NCBI GenBank assembly: GCA_022036555.1
Contig: CM039120.1
Location: 26,502,227-26,566,226, forward strand
Length of the DNA: 64,000 nt
Reading direction: 5' to 3'
Source of the DNA: Microstegium vimineum
Lineage: Eukaryota > Streptophyta > Magnoliopsida > Poales > Poaceae
The translations under genes and the position numbers were made by a program. The notes under the pieces are model-generated. The model did not search any database. It saw only the letters and a program-made list of their open reading frames with translations, and was not told the DNA's origin. Numbering within the stretch: the stretch's first letter is position 1; the number at the start of each line of letters is the position of its first letter. Shown here in pieces: positions 33,389 to 44,937 of this stretch.

Positions 33389-35790
33389 CTACCCCACGGG
33401 GGAATAGCGATCACCACAATAGGGAAACATGGTCCGCTAGAGAAGGGTGGAGTAAAGCCACCGCCACGGGGCCTGTAGTCGTATGGGTCACGATCGGTAC
33501 CCCGCCGGGCACGACCACCATGTGGTCTCGCCTCCTGAGGCCTAGCACCTTGAGGCATTGTACCTCTAGGCCTAGAAGTGTGCCTCTGAACTTCCGGTTC
33601 ACGCACCAACTCGTGGGTGGTACATGTCCTGGTTGTTCAACTCAACCTACCTCCGAGCATCTCTCTTCCTCCTAAAGAAAAACTCAGCCAAGTGCCCATC
33701 CCGCTCACAATACTCACAATGGTACCTCACCACACTCTTGGTAGGCACTCTCTTGTTGGGTTGGGTGATTCTAGCTTTCTTAGGAAGGGGATCACTAGAG
33801 ATGTCTGGCAGTGTGTCAAGTGGGTTGCGAGGATGGTTCGGTTTTGCTATCCACACTTGCTTCTATGGAGTGGTTTTGGGTAGCTCTTCAAACACACCAT
33901 CTTTCACAGGAAACTCAAAGGGGTTGGTTGGCTTATGTGGAGTGATCTTGGTAAGCTTGGGAGTTGTGGTGGGTTTCTCATTCTCGCTCAAACCACTGCA
34001 CTCACTGATATTACCGAAAATGCTACCATCCTTCCCACCTATAGCAAAGCCTACTCCTGTGTTGCCAGCCCTTTTGCATTGGCTAAGCATCATCCCTAAC
34101 TGCGGCTCTCGACAAGACACCCAGCTCAAGATGGACCAGATGTATGTGTTTTCCTCCTCGGTACGCATCTTGTCATGTCTGCACGACGCGATCTCAAGCT
34201 CTAAAGCCTCAAAGCAATCTGACTCTCTAGTGCTATCTGAGATAACCTTCTCTAACACAGCAATCCTAGCATCTTTTTGTGCTAGCTCAGAACGCAAGCC
34301 TAAGCAAGACTTGCACGCACCAAGTAAGCTAGGCCTAGCCTCCAGCTCACTAACCTCCTCAAGTAGAGTGTCATACTTGTCCTGGAGAGTGACAAGATCA
34401 GACATGTGGATGGCGCAAGCATCACACTCTACCTCCTCGGTAACCACCACTAACGCCTTAGCAAAATCTAGCTCATGAAGCGCGCTAAGGTGCTTCGCCT
34501 TAAAGTCGTTCCTCTCACAAACAGCACGCTTGAGCAACACATCCTGACTCATCAAGGTGTCATTCAGAGACTCAAGCTCGAGAGAGAGGGACTCGACGGT
34601 GGGTGATACCTTGGGTGTGTCAGAGTCATAGTCATAGTCGGGGCCATCCTTGTGCTTGCCGGCCTTGCCCTCTTCAATCGCCATGGTGCAAAAGCTACCG
34701 TGCTTGGCGTCAACGTAGAAGCATACACCGTTGAGCTTGTCCTCAACCTTTCCCTTTAACTCATCATCGCTTGAAGAAGCACCTCCATCGGAGGAGGCAT
34801 CGATGTCGCTGAGGGAGGAGAGGAAGGCTCGGTGCTTGGCCTTCACCTTGTCGATCACCTTCTTGGAGGATCTTCAGTGGTAGCCGCCCTTGGGCTTGTG
34901 CTTGTCCTCAAAGTGGTGCTCGCGCTTGTCCTTGTGCTTGGTGAAGTCACCTACAGATTTCTTGGGCAGTTTGCGATGAAGTGATCCTCATCACCGCAAC
35001 GGTAGCACCCCTTGGCCGAGCTCATCATCTCCAAGAGCCTCCACTTGATCCTCTGTCACAGAAATCAAAGACAAAGCGAACAAAGAGCGTGAAGGGTCAG
35101 AGGAGGAAGAAGACGTACCGTCGGGGCTAGAAACCAACACCATATATGGTTTCGACGGGTTTTCAAGCTTGGCCCGGGTCTGGTAGTCAATCTCCGAGGA
35201 CATGAGCTTGCTAATCAACTCGTCCACGGTCAGGGCATCATAGCCCGGTGACTCCTGAATGGCAGCCACCTTCATCTCCCATACCTTCCGAGCAAGAGCA
35301 TGCAAAAGCTTGATGGTCATCTCATGATCATCATAAGGCAAGTTGGCTCGATTAGCACGCATCTTGTTGACGATAGATTGGAAGCGAGTGAACATCCCGT
35401 CAACAGATTCGCCGGCCAACTGAGCAGAGTTCTCGTACTCTCTATGGTACATGTCGAAGAGTCTGGACTTGATCTGAGGGTTGCCCTCATGATATTGCAC
35501 AAGTGTTTGCCAGATCTCCCTTGCCGTAGTGAGACTCGAAACTCGCTCAAACTCAGGAAGAGACAAACTTGAGAAGAGGATGCTACGGGCTCTTGCGTTT
35601 GACGCATGTTGCGTGATTTGCAACTCATTAATCCAAGCGCCAAGAACCATGTAGTCAGCACTCTCAAAAATCTCCCAATACTTCATATCAAGCCCTTGGA
35701 GGTAAGCGAACATGCACACCTTCCAATAGGCGAGGTTTGTTCCATATCGCCTTTGCGGATCAAGAACCGTGTAAGGTGGAATGATCCTTA
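33389..35790 (-). pseudogene. S1 gag (decayed)
   Basis: Starts close to the PBS without a clear ATG: the conserved AYWKVCMFAYLQG stretch lies at about 35730-35690, upstream of the first Met. The copia Gag (UBN2-like) core follows (REIWQTLVQYHEG, FQSIVNKM, LLHALARKVWEMKV). Zinc knuckle CYRCGDEDHFIANC is at about 35012-34965 in a shifted frame. A long coiled coil follows (34858-33863; LSLELESLNDTLMSQ, LVTLQDKYDTLLEEVSEL). A second knuckle (CEYCERDGHLAEF, about 33720-33680) has Phe in place of the last Cys. TGA at about 34873 and frameshifts flank the first knuckle. Confidence 0.88.
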
Positions 35791-35808
35791 ACCAGCTCTG
35801 ATACCTAT
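35791..35808 (-). promoter_or_regulatory. Primer-binding site of S1
   Basis: Sense ATAGGTATCAGAGCTGGT, immediately inside the 5' LTR; the initiator tRNA-Met type used by copia elements. Confidence 0.85.
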
Positions 35809-37758
35809 TGAAGGACCGAGAAAGGCGACCAGAGGGGGGGGGGTGAATGGGAGCCTCAAATTTCTCTCGAAATATTCAGGCCACTCTTCCCAAAACCCAA
35901 ACCCAGTTGCTGGGTGCTCAACCTCCCCCAAGCAACGCGAGCGGGGATTCAGACGAAATCAAACAAATGAGAGCTCACCGGCAGTGGAGAGAAACTCACC
36001 GGAAATCCCAAAATGTAGGTTCTCGACCCCTAAGCAAAAGAGGCAAGAACCTAGGCAAAAACAGGCAGAACAGACAGGCGACGGACGCTGTGAATATAGG
36101 CGACGGACGTTGAAGCCGAGCATCCGACGCAAGGACAGAGAGCAACCCGAGAGGTCAATTAGGCGATGGACGCGTCTGACAGACACTCGACGGATGCTAA
36201 CGAGCGTCTGATGCAAAACACACGGAGAGGTTGCAGAGAGCTCCTCCAAGCGACGGCCGCATCTGGAGGCTACCCGACGGACGCTTGCGAGCGTCCGATG
36301 CAAACGAACAGAGAGCTATGCAACTCTCAAAATCGACGGACGCGTCTGGCGCGTGGTCGACGGACGCTGGCGAGCGTCCGGCGTGCACTTGAGCCGCGTA
36401 TACAGAGCGAGCGACGAACACTGACGTTAGCACGACCTAGCGTCCGGCGCCTCTCAACGGAGCGTCTGGCGCCCCCGAGCAGAGCGCAGTAAACGTGAAA
36501 ACCCCTGCTTTCTTTGCCAAATATTTCCAAATCCTAACGAAATGATCACCAACTGCAACCAAACTTTGTAGGCTTGATCCTAGTGCAGTTGGGGAGCTAC
36601 CCCGAAGAGATCATCGCTCAATTTGGATCGGTTAAACGAGACCAAAAGGATTTGGGGAAGAAACCCCAAAATGAAGAACGCAAGAGAGAAAACGCCCGAT
36701 CTGCGTACTCGAGAGGTTTGAGGATGGATCCTTCGGTGCAAAGATGCTCCTCTCGATTACGAACAACTTGGTTCAAAAGGATTTGCAAGAGCTACTCCCT
36801 ACAAAGAGAAATCATCTCAGGAACAAAGAGGAGCAAAAAGCAAAACACGAAGAACACAAGCAAAACGGGGTCACAATCAAGATATCAAAGCCGTCATTGC
36901 TTACGGAGGGTACGGCCTCCGATTCCTTGCAACAAACTGAAGTTCTTACAAAGGTTGGTGAAATCAACCTAGGGATCTCATGAACTAGAGAGAGGGTAGA
37001 GAGAGAGAGTTAGGGGAAAAATTAGGGTTCAAGAGATGGGATGAGGATACCCCTTCATCCCCTATTTAACAGGGCTTTGGCTATTTCCCAAAGACCCCCT
37101 TTGATACATGACCGAATTACCTAGCCCTAAGACATTGTAATCCAAGTCGATAACTCTCAGCCACTCGTTTGAATGGACGGCCCCGCTTCCTCAGAAGCTC
37201 CGCCCGGGTTTTGAGGCCCAAACCCGGGAAACCCGCCACCGGTAGCTTTAGGCTCAACTACCGAACCCCGAGTTTTGAGGCCCAAACTCAGAAACTGTCC
37301 TCGGATGGTTTTGAGGCCCAAACCACCAAACCACTCGACTCGAGCCACCTTGTCCTCACCCGGTCGGACTCTGAGTCCCATGAACCTCTGCTCGACCCGC
37401 TCGTCCGCTGTCTTGATTCGGTCGACTCAGTCTACCTCTATGTCTTCTCGCACTCGCCGGTGCCAAGTACTAGCCACCACAGCTAGTCTGCCAACGCCCA
37501 TGGTTCGTCAGTCTGAGCCCCGCTTTCGCCCCTCACCACTCTCAGTCCATCGGCACGGCAAGCCTCTACTCGACCTTCTCCACGCCATGGACCACTGTCA
37601 CTAGGCATATCACCTGGACACCAAAAGCCAATAGACAGTCACACATTTGCTTTCGCAAAGAGGTTAGTTCAAGCCACTCAAACTTAACCGCTCAAATGTT
37701 GGGCAATCACTCATCACAAAGCTGAACTACATGGTTACTTATCCACCATGTGTTCGCA
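35809..37758 (-). repeat. 5' LTR of S1
   Basis: 1950 bp partner of 25277-27215. It has the palindrome cluster at about 36080-36470 and lacks about 65 bp near 37185 that the 3' LTR keeps. It ends TGTTCGCA, then the GGGGC duplication. Confidence 0.92.
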
Positions 37759-37763
37759 GGGGC

Positions 37764-38067
37764 CCACATAAGGGGTCGGCCGACCACCCTATGGGCCCAC
37801 CAGCTCTCTCCTCTCGACCATGATCCAAGGGAGACACTCTAGAGTGAAATCCAACCATTGGATCACTCTGTGCTTTCTCTCAATGGCTCACAAGCAAAGC
37901 ACATGGATCCATGGGCCCACACCAAGGAGATAAACGTAACAACCACCTCAGAACTGGCAAACAACCTCAATGACAAGGAAGGAAGAGGTGGGCCATTGAC
38001 CCCTAGGGGGGTTAGCCGACCGCCCATTGGGCCCACCAGGCCCACACTCAGTCCCTGACCAGTGGCG
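37764..38067 (+). repeat. Athila-like LTR R, right part (truncated)
   Basis: Continues R after S1, with GGTCGGCCGACC at about 37774 and a GTTAGCCGACC variant near 38010. Homology to the V LTR stops at about CCCTGACCAGTGG (near 38067), where unrelated GC-rich sequence begins. The LTR's 3' end is missing. Confidence 0.65.
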
Positions 38068-39400
38068 GGCTCGGAGCCGCTTGCCGGCGGTGACCTTGAT
38101 CATGGTGCAGCTTGGGCGATTTAGCTGTAATGTGCCCAACCAACTCCGCGGGAGGGAGGAACATTGTCGCGGCCCGCGGTCTCATGCAGACGAGGCAACA
38201 GCTGTTCTCCCACAGCGGTGGCATGCCTAGTCAGAGTTGTCCGCGGGTTGTGACGAGGCCGTCCGACGTGATCTTGAATACCAGGCAGGTGTTCCTTGGG
38301 CCTTGCGGTTGGGTTGCCTGACTTGGATACTGAATGTGTCGGATGGCGGTGCCCTTATTGCGGGTTCCTGTGTAGCGTCTCTGGCTTTCGGCCTCTTCGT
38401 CCTAGGATTTCCCTTGAGTCCACCTTGTAAACGGTTTTGTATTTTCAGTGTTTGATGACTGGGCTTAGCCCCCGTGGCTCTTCGAGATCATGTAACCCCT
38501 GCAAGGATTAGTTAATATATATGAAAGTGAAATGTGTTTGTTTTTTGTTTACCTGTATGGTCCTTACTCGATGTAAGAAAATTGTCTCGGGTCTGTTCCG
38601 TCTTTTTGTGCGTTCCCTACGCATCTCTCTGCGAGAAGGGGGAATATGAGCCGAACCATGCTATCCTCGAGGCGAACGAACCATGGATGCTCATCGAGTT
38701 AATAGCGGGCAGATCTGAGTGGGGTGTCGGTTCCCATTTGATAGGGTTCCGACTCGTGGCCCATGTCGTGGCTCAACCCAAATTGGTTTCATCTAGTACC
38801 CAGGTCCGTTCGACGGGTCCCCGGGGCTCGTCGCCTTCCTTCGGAGGAATACCATGAACCAATCATCTGTAAAGAACGGACTCAAATACAAAATCTGAGA
38901 ATGACCTTAGACTTCGATTGCCCGGCTGATGACCGCTACCGTGTCCATTCCCTATTCGCCCCTCACTCTGTTGTCCTGAGTCAGCCATTTCGAACCCTGC
39001 TGGGTCGGCCTCTATATATCTGGACCGTAATGGGCCATTGGGGGCGTCTATAGCCCCTATCCCTTTATCTTACCTGGGCCCATGGGCCGTCGCCGCTGGT
39101 TGCGCCATGTGTATGTCCCTCCAACCTCTACGTGCGTTGGCCAAGCTCGGATGATTCAGAGGTCCTTCCGAGGTACACTTTTGTTCGGAGGACGCACGCC
39201 TTAGCTGGGGACACGTAACAAAAAATCTATGCGCACGACGCGGTGGGCCCGGGATGGATCCTGTAATGATGATAGATACGGGATATGGAGCGGAGCGAGG
39301 AAAAAGACGGGTGGTGTCAGTTACCTGCCATCATGCGTGCGGCTTCCGATATTCCCATGAACAGTGAAATTGAGGCAACCGAGAGGCCGCATTAAATGCG
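38068..39400 (+). other. Unclassified GC-rich element sequence upstream of W antisense ORF
   Basis: No convincing domain. The stretch around 38430-38530 (CTTGTAAACGG ... TTAATATATATG) resembles a plant 3' UTR, so 38068-38520 may be the tail of another antisense ORF. The rest (38530-39400) probably lies between W's lost 3' LTR and its antisense promoter. No copy of the W LTR is found here. Confidence 0.35.
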
Positions 39401-39463
39401 ACTAGGGATGTGGGATCGCAGCGCGAAGAGCCGGTGGTGGCGCTGCTTCACCTTCTGGCTCCC

Positions 39464-39470
39464 TATAAAA
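39464..39470 (+). promoter_or_regulatory. TATA box of W antisense gene
   Basis: TATAAAA in context CTCCCTATAAAAATCC, 164 bp upstream of the ATG at 39634, followed by a pyrimidine-rich leader. It lies on the strand opposite to W's genomic RNA. Confidence 0.65.
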
Positions 39471-39633
39471 ATCCGCGCGTTGCGTCATCCCCCGTGAGCT
39501 CGCACTGTTCGCCTTCTTCGCCTCATCATCTTTCTCGCGTCGCCTTCCTTCGAATCTAGGGTTTGCACCGTCGCGTCTCCACCTTAGCCACGCCCTCTGC
39601 CGTGCTGCAAGCCGTTCCTCAGGCGCATCCCCC

Positions 39634-42600
39634 ATGGCTGGAGAGCATCCCGAGAGGAGCTGGGCCTGGTGCTCGCCCGAATATGAGCGGGCGCTCAATA
39701 TGGTGGACGCGTGGCTGCTGCACCCCAAGCTCCCCGCCGACGGTCACTTGGAGTGGATCTTCCCCACTGGCGTTGACGTGCTGGACCCGCCGGCGGGGTA
39801 TGTGGTTTCCTTCCTCCTGTTCCACGAGCGCGGGTTTTGGACGCCGCCGACTCGCTTCTTCCGCGGGATCCTCCACCACTACGGGATTGAGCTCCATAAT
39901 CTCAATCCCAACTCCGTCCTCCATCTCGCGGCCTTCGCGGCCATGTCGGAGGGAATGCTGGCGGTGGAGGCGGACTTCGCCCTGTGGAAGTTTTTCTTCA
40001 GGGCGTTGGTGTTCCACGTCAAGTCTGGTAGCGTGAGGTCAGTGGCGTCATGCGGGGGGTGCGCAATCAGCCTTCGCCCCACCAACTTGGGGTCCTACAT
40101 GCTGGCGCGGGCGATTTCATCCAACCGAGGGTGGCACTCGCAGTGGTTCTACATCCGGAGCCACCCCGAGGCGCTGCTCCCAGCTTACACGGGCCGGCGC
40201 TTTGCGGAGAAGCTCCCCAGCTGGCACCATGACCCGACCCCCCAATAACTCACAGGGATAGAGCCCTACCTCCGGAGCTTGACGCGGCTCCGGGACCAGG
40301 GTCTGAACTTCGCGGGGGTTGTTGCACAATTCCTTCAGCGTCGGGTGCTCCCGCTTATGGAGCGAGTGCGCCCGCTGAATGACATGGTGCCCGGGCATCG
40401 TACGAGGGGTCTACCCTCAATAAGAGGTTGCTGGGGAATACGTTCACCATCGACAACATCAACCGCTGCCCCCCGATCTGTCCGGACCTTGGGTTCGTCC
40501 CTCTGGTGAGTATAGATAGCTCGGCGTCGATTTTTTCCCAGGCGTTGCCTTCCTTTGCTTGTGCTAACTCATGCATCCTCTGTTCTTCCTCCGCAGGGGC
40601 CTCGTTCGATGGCTCGCCATGTGGCCGCTCCCCTCCCCGTTCCACCAGCACAGCGGGAGGAGAACCGGGAATGGAACGCGCGGCAGCAAGCGAATGCCGT
40701 CAAGAGGAGGAGGAAAGCTGATAGGGCCTTGAGACGCACGGAGTTGGACCAGCGACGGGCTAGGCAATGACACACTGGAGAGCCGGAGGCGGATTCTCCC
40801 ACCGATTCCGACGAGGACTGGGAGAATCTTAGTGGTGATGACAACGGTGATGATGATGACAACGAGGACGGGTGTCCTCTGTCTGAGGTGGTGCCAGCGC
40901 TACTGGTGGCTGGGACGTTGCGCTACCCTGCCAGGGCAACGCCAACGGTGGAGACGCCCCCGGTCAGGACGCTTGGCACACACCTAGTTCCTGGGGGTTC
41001 AGGGAGTGGCGTTGCCGGTGGCACCCTGGAAACTCCCCGTTCCGCCCTGTCCGAGGGGGATGAGCGGAGCGGCGGTTCGGGCGCCGCTGGTCGCGGCGAG
41101 TTCGAACCGAAGCGGAAATGTGTCCGCGTCTTCTCCCTGCAGTAAGTTTGTATTATTGGATGTGCTTTTATGCTTTTTGATGAGGAGGGGCTGCCATTGA
41201 CTCTGTGTTCTGGGCATTTCTGGGTCGCCGGGGGCCCCGCGCACGCGGGATGGAAGAGGTTGCATCCGGGGAAGCCACCCACTGGCGCGAGGCGGGGCGG
41301 TGCTGCCCCGCCCCTTAGTTTGATGGGTGTTGCCTGGACCGGGGGTGAACCGACCCTAGGTGATGCCGCCGTCGTTGGCAAATGCCGGCCCTACGGCCGT
41401 CGCATCGTCCTCCGCCCGGAGGTGGTAGTCGTCGATGACTCCGGGGAGGAGGTCTAGCCGGCCGCGTTACCGGGGCGAGTGAGGAGGGGATCCTGGACAG
41501 TCCTCTTCCGCCCAACATGTCGGCCCGGGACACGGTGGGCCCCCGATTATTCACCGAGGAGGAGGTGGCCGCTGCCCGTGTGTTGAAGGTCGTCCTTTCC
41601 CAGTCCAGTGCGACCTCGCCGGGCGAGGCGGCTGGCGCTGGGGGGAACGTTGCCCCTGGGGCCCTGCGTCAGCTTGGTCCTGACCGCCGTTCCTTCGGGG
41701 ATGGCGATCCAATTGCCTGGGTTGACCGGACAAACCAGGGGACACCAGTGTTCGTGTTGGACGACCAGCGCGAGCTCCGACACTGGAAACGTGTGGCTGC
41801 CTCCCGTCGGGAGCATGATCATCTTGTTGCGTGTGCGGTGGAGCTGATCTAGAGGGCAGTCGTGGCGCTCCATGAGGACTTCTCCCATCATGGCAACGTG
41901 AGAAGCCACTCAACCCAAAGTGTTGTTTGCTCCTTCTTATCGACTTCTTGACATCTCCATCCATGCAGATCCTGATGGCGACGAGTGCCAGGAAGTCTGA
42001 CTTCCTCCGTCGCGAGCTCGGTCGGTGGGATCCCGGGTCGTGGGCATTCGCCGAGGAAGTTGACATGGCGGAGGAGCTCGTAGCGACTCGCAATCGTGCG
42101 GCGGAGTTGGAGGAGCAGCTGGCCGCCTCGGAATTGAGGGTGGCGGACGCCCAAGCACTGGCGCGCCAGAGCGCCGCCGACACCGAGCGAATCGAGCGAG
42201 TGCAGGGCGAGGCTCGTGCCGATGGCGAGGCCGTCTGCAAGATGTTGGAGGATGAGCGCACAGCGCATCAGGCTGAAGTTGAGCGCCTGACGACCGAGCG
42301 CAATGGTGAGGCGGAAGCGCGACGCCGAGCCACCTCGACGCTGAACTCCATGAAGTGGGAGCGCAATACTATGAGGTTCCAGCGCGACAACAACCGCTGG
42401 GAGCGCGACCATATCGTGGCCTGCCTTGAGGACTTTTCGGACCGGGCATGTGAGCATGGCGCCGATGCTGATCGGAGGATCCTGGCGTTCTCCACCCAGA
42501 GTTGACAACGGTCACCTCAAAGCTCTACGCGACGATTCACGGTCTGGAGAGGGAGAATGAAGGTACATCGCCTTCCTCTGCCCATTTGTCTTGGTATTAT

Positions 42601-42983
42601 GTGTCTTTTCGCTCGGAGGTTGAGACCCCCCTCTTGTCGCCCCAGAGATGCTTGCTGGTGCGCAGGAGTTGTAGGCTTTGAGCGAGGCTGTGCACAGAGT
42701 GTGCGACCTTTTCGGCGTGCTGGCCGCAGCGGATGGACCGGACTCAGCCCGGAACTGTGTCGGCCTGCTCTAGGAGCGGGGCCAAGCTCGGATCCGGGAA
42801 GTGATGTGTATCGGGATCGCCTCTTGCATCTACAACACAGTGACTCCTGTGCTCGTCAGCAATGGCTACCCTCAGGATGCCCTGGAGGAGCTGCTGGACC
42901 AGATTGAAGCCGCCGCGGAGGAGCCCGCGACGATACTGGCTACCAAACTTGAGGATGAAGTGTTCCCGGCGTCGAAGGAGTGA
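39634..42983 (+). pseudogene. W antisense ORF: Transposase_28 / putative gypsy-type domain plus coiled coil, five exons
   Basis: ATG 39634 opens MAGEHPERSWAWCSPEYE. The N-terminal ~200 residues match the grass domain PF04195: FLLFHERGFWTPPTRFFRGI, GIELHNLNPNSVLHLA, SSNRGWHSQWFYIRS. Introns inferred from GT...AG and frame: 40506-40596, one starting at 41142 (3' end unclear), 41898-41968 and 42563-42645. Exon 2 is basic then acidic, exon 4 a coiled coil (RAAELEEQLAASELRVADA), exon 5 ends VFPASKE. Lesions: TAA 40246, a one-base loss in a G run near 40393, TGA 40768, TAG 41850, 42672 and 42771. Despite the domain name, no transposase catalytic motif is visible; function unknown. It is antisense to W gag. 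Confidence 0.78.
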
Positions 42984-43405
42984 CCCTGTGTGGTCAGAAG
43001 ACAGGGCCGAGGGCCCTTGTAAAAATCAATTTAAGTTATCCTTTGCTACGATGCGTCCTAGAGGGCTTTGGACAAGTTTTATTGCTCCTTAGTGAGCTCA
43101 TTTTAAATTCGCATGTTTTCTGGTTTCCACATTTTTTCCGTTTCGATCTACTTGCTTTATCTTTCCTGGTTAGAGGTTTGATCTGCTCGGATGGGCAGTC
43201 AGGTGGAAGCACTTGGCTCCGGGGAGTCGGAGTACCTCGTGGCCCGTTGCCGCGGTCCGGTGAGATTTTCTCCCTTGACCGGGAAAGACGAAGTTTTCGT
43301 TCAGCGGGAAAGGGTGCGGGTCCTTGCGCAAAAAGCTCTTTGGAGAGAAAAACAGGGGTTCCCCCCTTTCCAGCCCCCGAGCGAGCTGTGCTCTGGCATG
43401 CACCG
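42984..43405 (+). other. Presumed 3' UTR of the W antisense gene
   Basis: Non-coding sequence after the stop at 42981-42983, continuing past solo LTR Z to about 44630, where it is joined directly to the minus-strand W protease frame. This join marks the loss of RT through integrase. Confidence 0.5.
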
Positions 43406-44499
43406 TGTTGACACAAAAAACGTCAGATCTGTGAACACCTCGGGCTATTACCCAAAGCTCGGTATTCCGGAGGCGTGTCAGTCGATTTGACCAATCAATC
43501 GACAAGGATGATAACTAGAACAAACTGAACGAGACAACAGCGATGCGCCCGGACGTCAAGGCTCAGATTGATCGAGGATAACTAGAGCAGAGCTGAACGA
43601 GGCAAACAAGGATGCGCCTGGATTGCCAAAGCTCAGAGGTACTCCCACGCGGAACTAGCAAGGATTTGACGGATAACAGGATGATGCAGCCCGTCGAAAG
43701 CTTGAAGAACTCGTTGAAAACTACAGCTAATGCAGTAAAAAGAGTAAATTGCGATAAAAAGTAGAATAAGATAAAATTGGTTTGTTTTGAATTGGATTGA
43801 TTCCTTTTTTCATAGCCCTCGGGCACATATTTATACTCCCGCATGGAGAGTTGTACAAAGACACGACACATATCCTTCCTAAAACAAACTCCTACTTTAA
43901 AGGAAACTGACTCACGCAGGAGCCGGATAACAATATTTATTTCCTAAACAAACACACCTATTTTAAAGGAAAGTAAACGACTCATGCAAGAGTCGGACTC
44001 AAATTACTATAATAATACTGGTACAAAACAATAGTTTCCTTATTCTTTTCTTCGATGAAAACTTTCCATCGGCAGATCCTTTTAATCCGCACCTTCCTTC
44101 TTTTGGCCACCGGTAAGCTTTTGCTGCTACCAAGCGCTAAATTGCGCCCATCGGCATCGGCAACACTTCCCTGATCGGCAACATTTCCGATTAGCGTCCT
44201 TGTGCTGGTAACTCCACCAATCATCCCCATCGGCAATCAGCAATGATCTCATCGGCAATCGGCAATGACTCTTCATCAGCCATCGGCAATGACTCTTCAC
44301 CGGGAATCAGCTTCAGTAAAACATCACTAATGAACCTTTGTCGGCAAAGATCATCTAGCCTTCATCGGCAACGCACTTGGCCCTCTGCAGCAGTCTTATC
44401 GGCAACATTGGCTCAGAATTTTCCTGATGCCGATGGAGAACGGCCATTGACCAGTCAAGCCTTAGCCCACTTGACACGTGTCGAAAAACGGTGTCAACA
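43406..44499. mobile_element. Solo LTR Z with ATCGGCAA-repeat region
   Basis: 1094 bp with perfect 9-bp inverted ends TGTTGACAC ... GTGTCAACA and a perfect duplication CACCG (43401-43405 and 44500-44504). A stretch at 44150-44430 carries many degenerate copies of CATCGGCAAT. A + strand TATTTATAC at about 43828 is a possible TATA box, so sense may be +. The superfamily is not assigned. Confidence 0.85.
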
Positions 44500-44610
44500 C
44501 ACCGGGAGTGCACCTTGCTAAGCGATTGGTCCGAGAGTTCCCTCATTTTTATCCATCGAACTTTTTGCTTAAAAAAGAATTACATGTGTATGTACAGTGT
44601 TCTAAGTGAA

Positions 44611-44937
44611 CTACTTTGAAAAAGTAAAAAACGAGGGCCTTTCCCTACGCAGGCCGAGGGCCTCGAAGGCTTTGTAGTACATGACGTTGAGGTTGCTACC
44701 CCCGTCTATCAGTACCTTGGTGAAGCGCGCGTTCCCTATGATCGGGTCCACGACGAGCGGGTAGTGGCCTAGCTGGGGAATGTGGCTCGGATGGTCATCT
44801 CGTCCGAACATGATGTCGGACTCTGACCAGTCGAGGTAGGCCGGAGTCGCCAAGGCGGCCGCAAAGACCTCGCGCCGCTCCTGCTTCTGTCGGCGCTTGC
44901 TGTCGTAGGCTCCGAGCACCCGAAGATCATGAGACAC
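44611..44937 (-). pseudogene. W protease region
   Basis: Frame contains REVFAAALATPAYLDWSESD, FGRDDHPSHIPQLGHYPLVV and the retropepsin-like KVLIDGGSNLNVMY with Asp-Gly-Gly in the catalytic position, as in Tat elements. About 20 residues later (ALGLRRERPS) homology stops near 44640, where the sequence joins the antisense gene's 3' region. The upstream join to gag is frame-shifted. Confidence 0.8.

Larger units (their letters stand above)
25277..37758 (-). mobile_element. Sirevirus S1 (Ty1/copia), complete but decayed
   Basis: About 12.5 kb on the minus strand: 3' LTR 25277-27215, 5' LTR 35809-37758, perfect duplication GGGGC (25272-25276 and 37759-37763). The PBS (ATACC complement, sense GGTATCAGAGCTGG) abuts the 5' LTR. 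Order in sense is gag, protease, integrase, RT, RNase H, which is copia order. Long LTRs, an extended gag with coiled coil and two zinc knuckles, and repeated polypurine tracts before the 3' LTR are Sirevirus hallmarks. The LTRs carry several percent substitutions and 50-70 bp deletions each, so it is older than the TR-GAG element. Confidence 0.93.

Noticed and set aside
39634..42983. An active DNA transposase
   Set aside because: The domain name Transposase_28 is historical; no catalytic triad, terminal inverted repeats or target duplications belong to this gene, and it lies within a Tat LTR element.
43406..44499. A full non-autonomous element with interior
   Set aside because: Ends are a single LTR's inverted termini with one CACCG pair; no internal LTR boundary, PBS or PPT was found.
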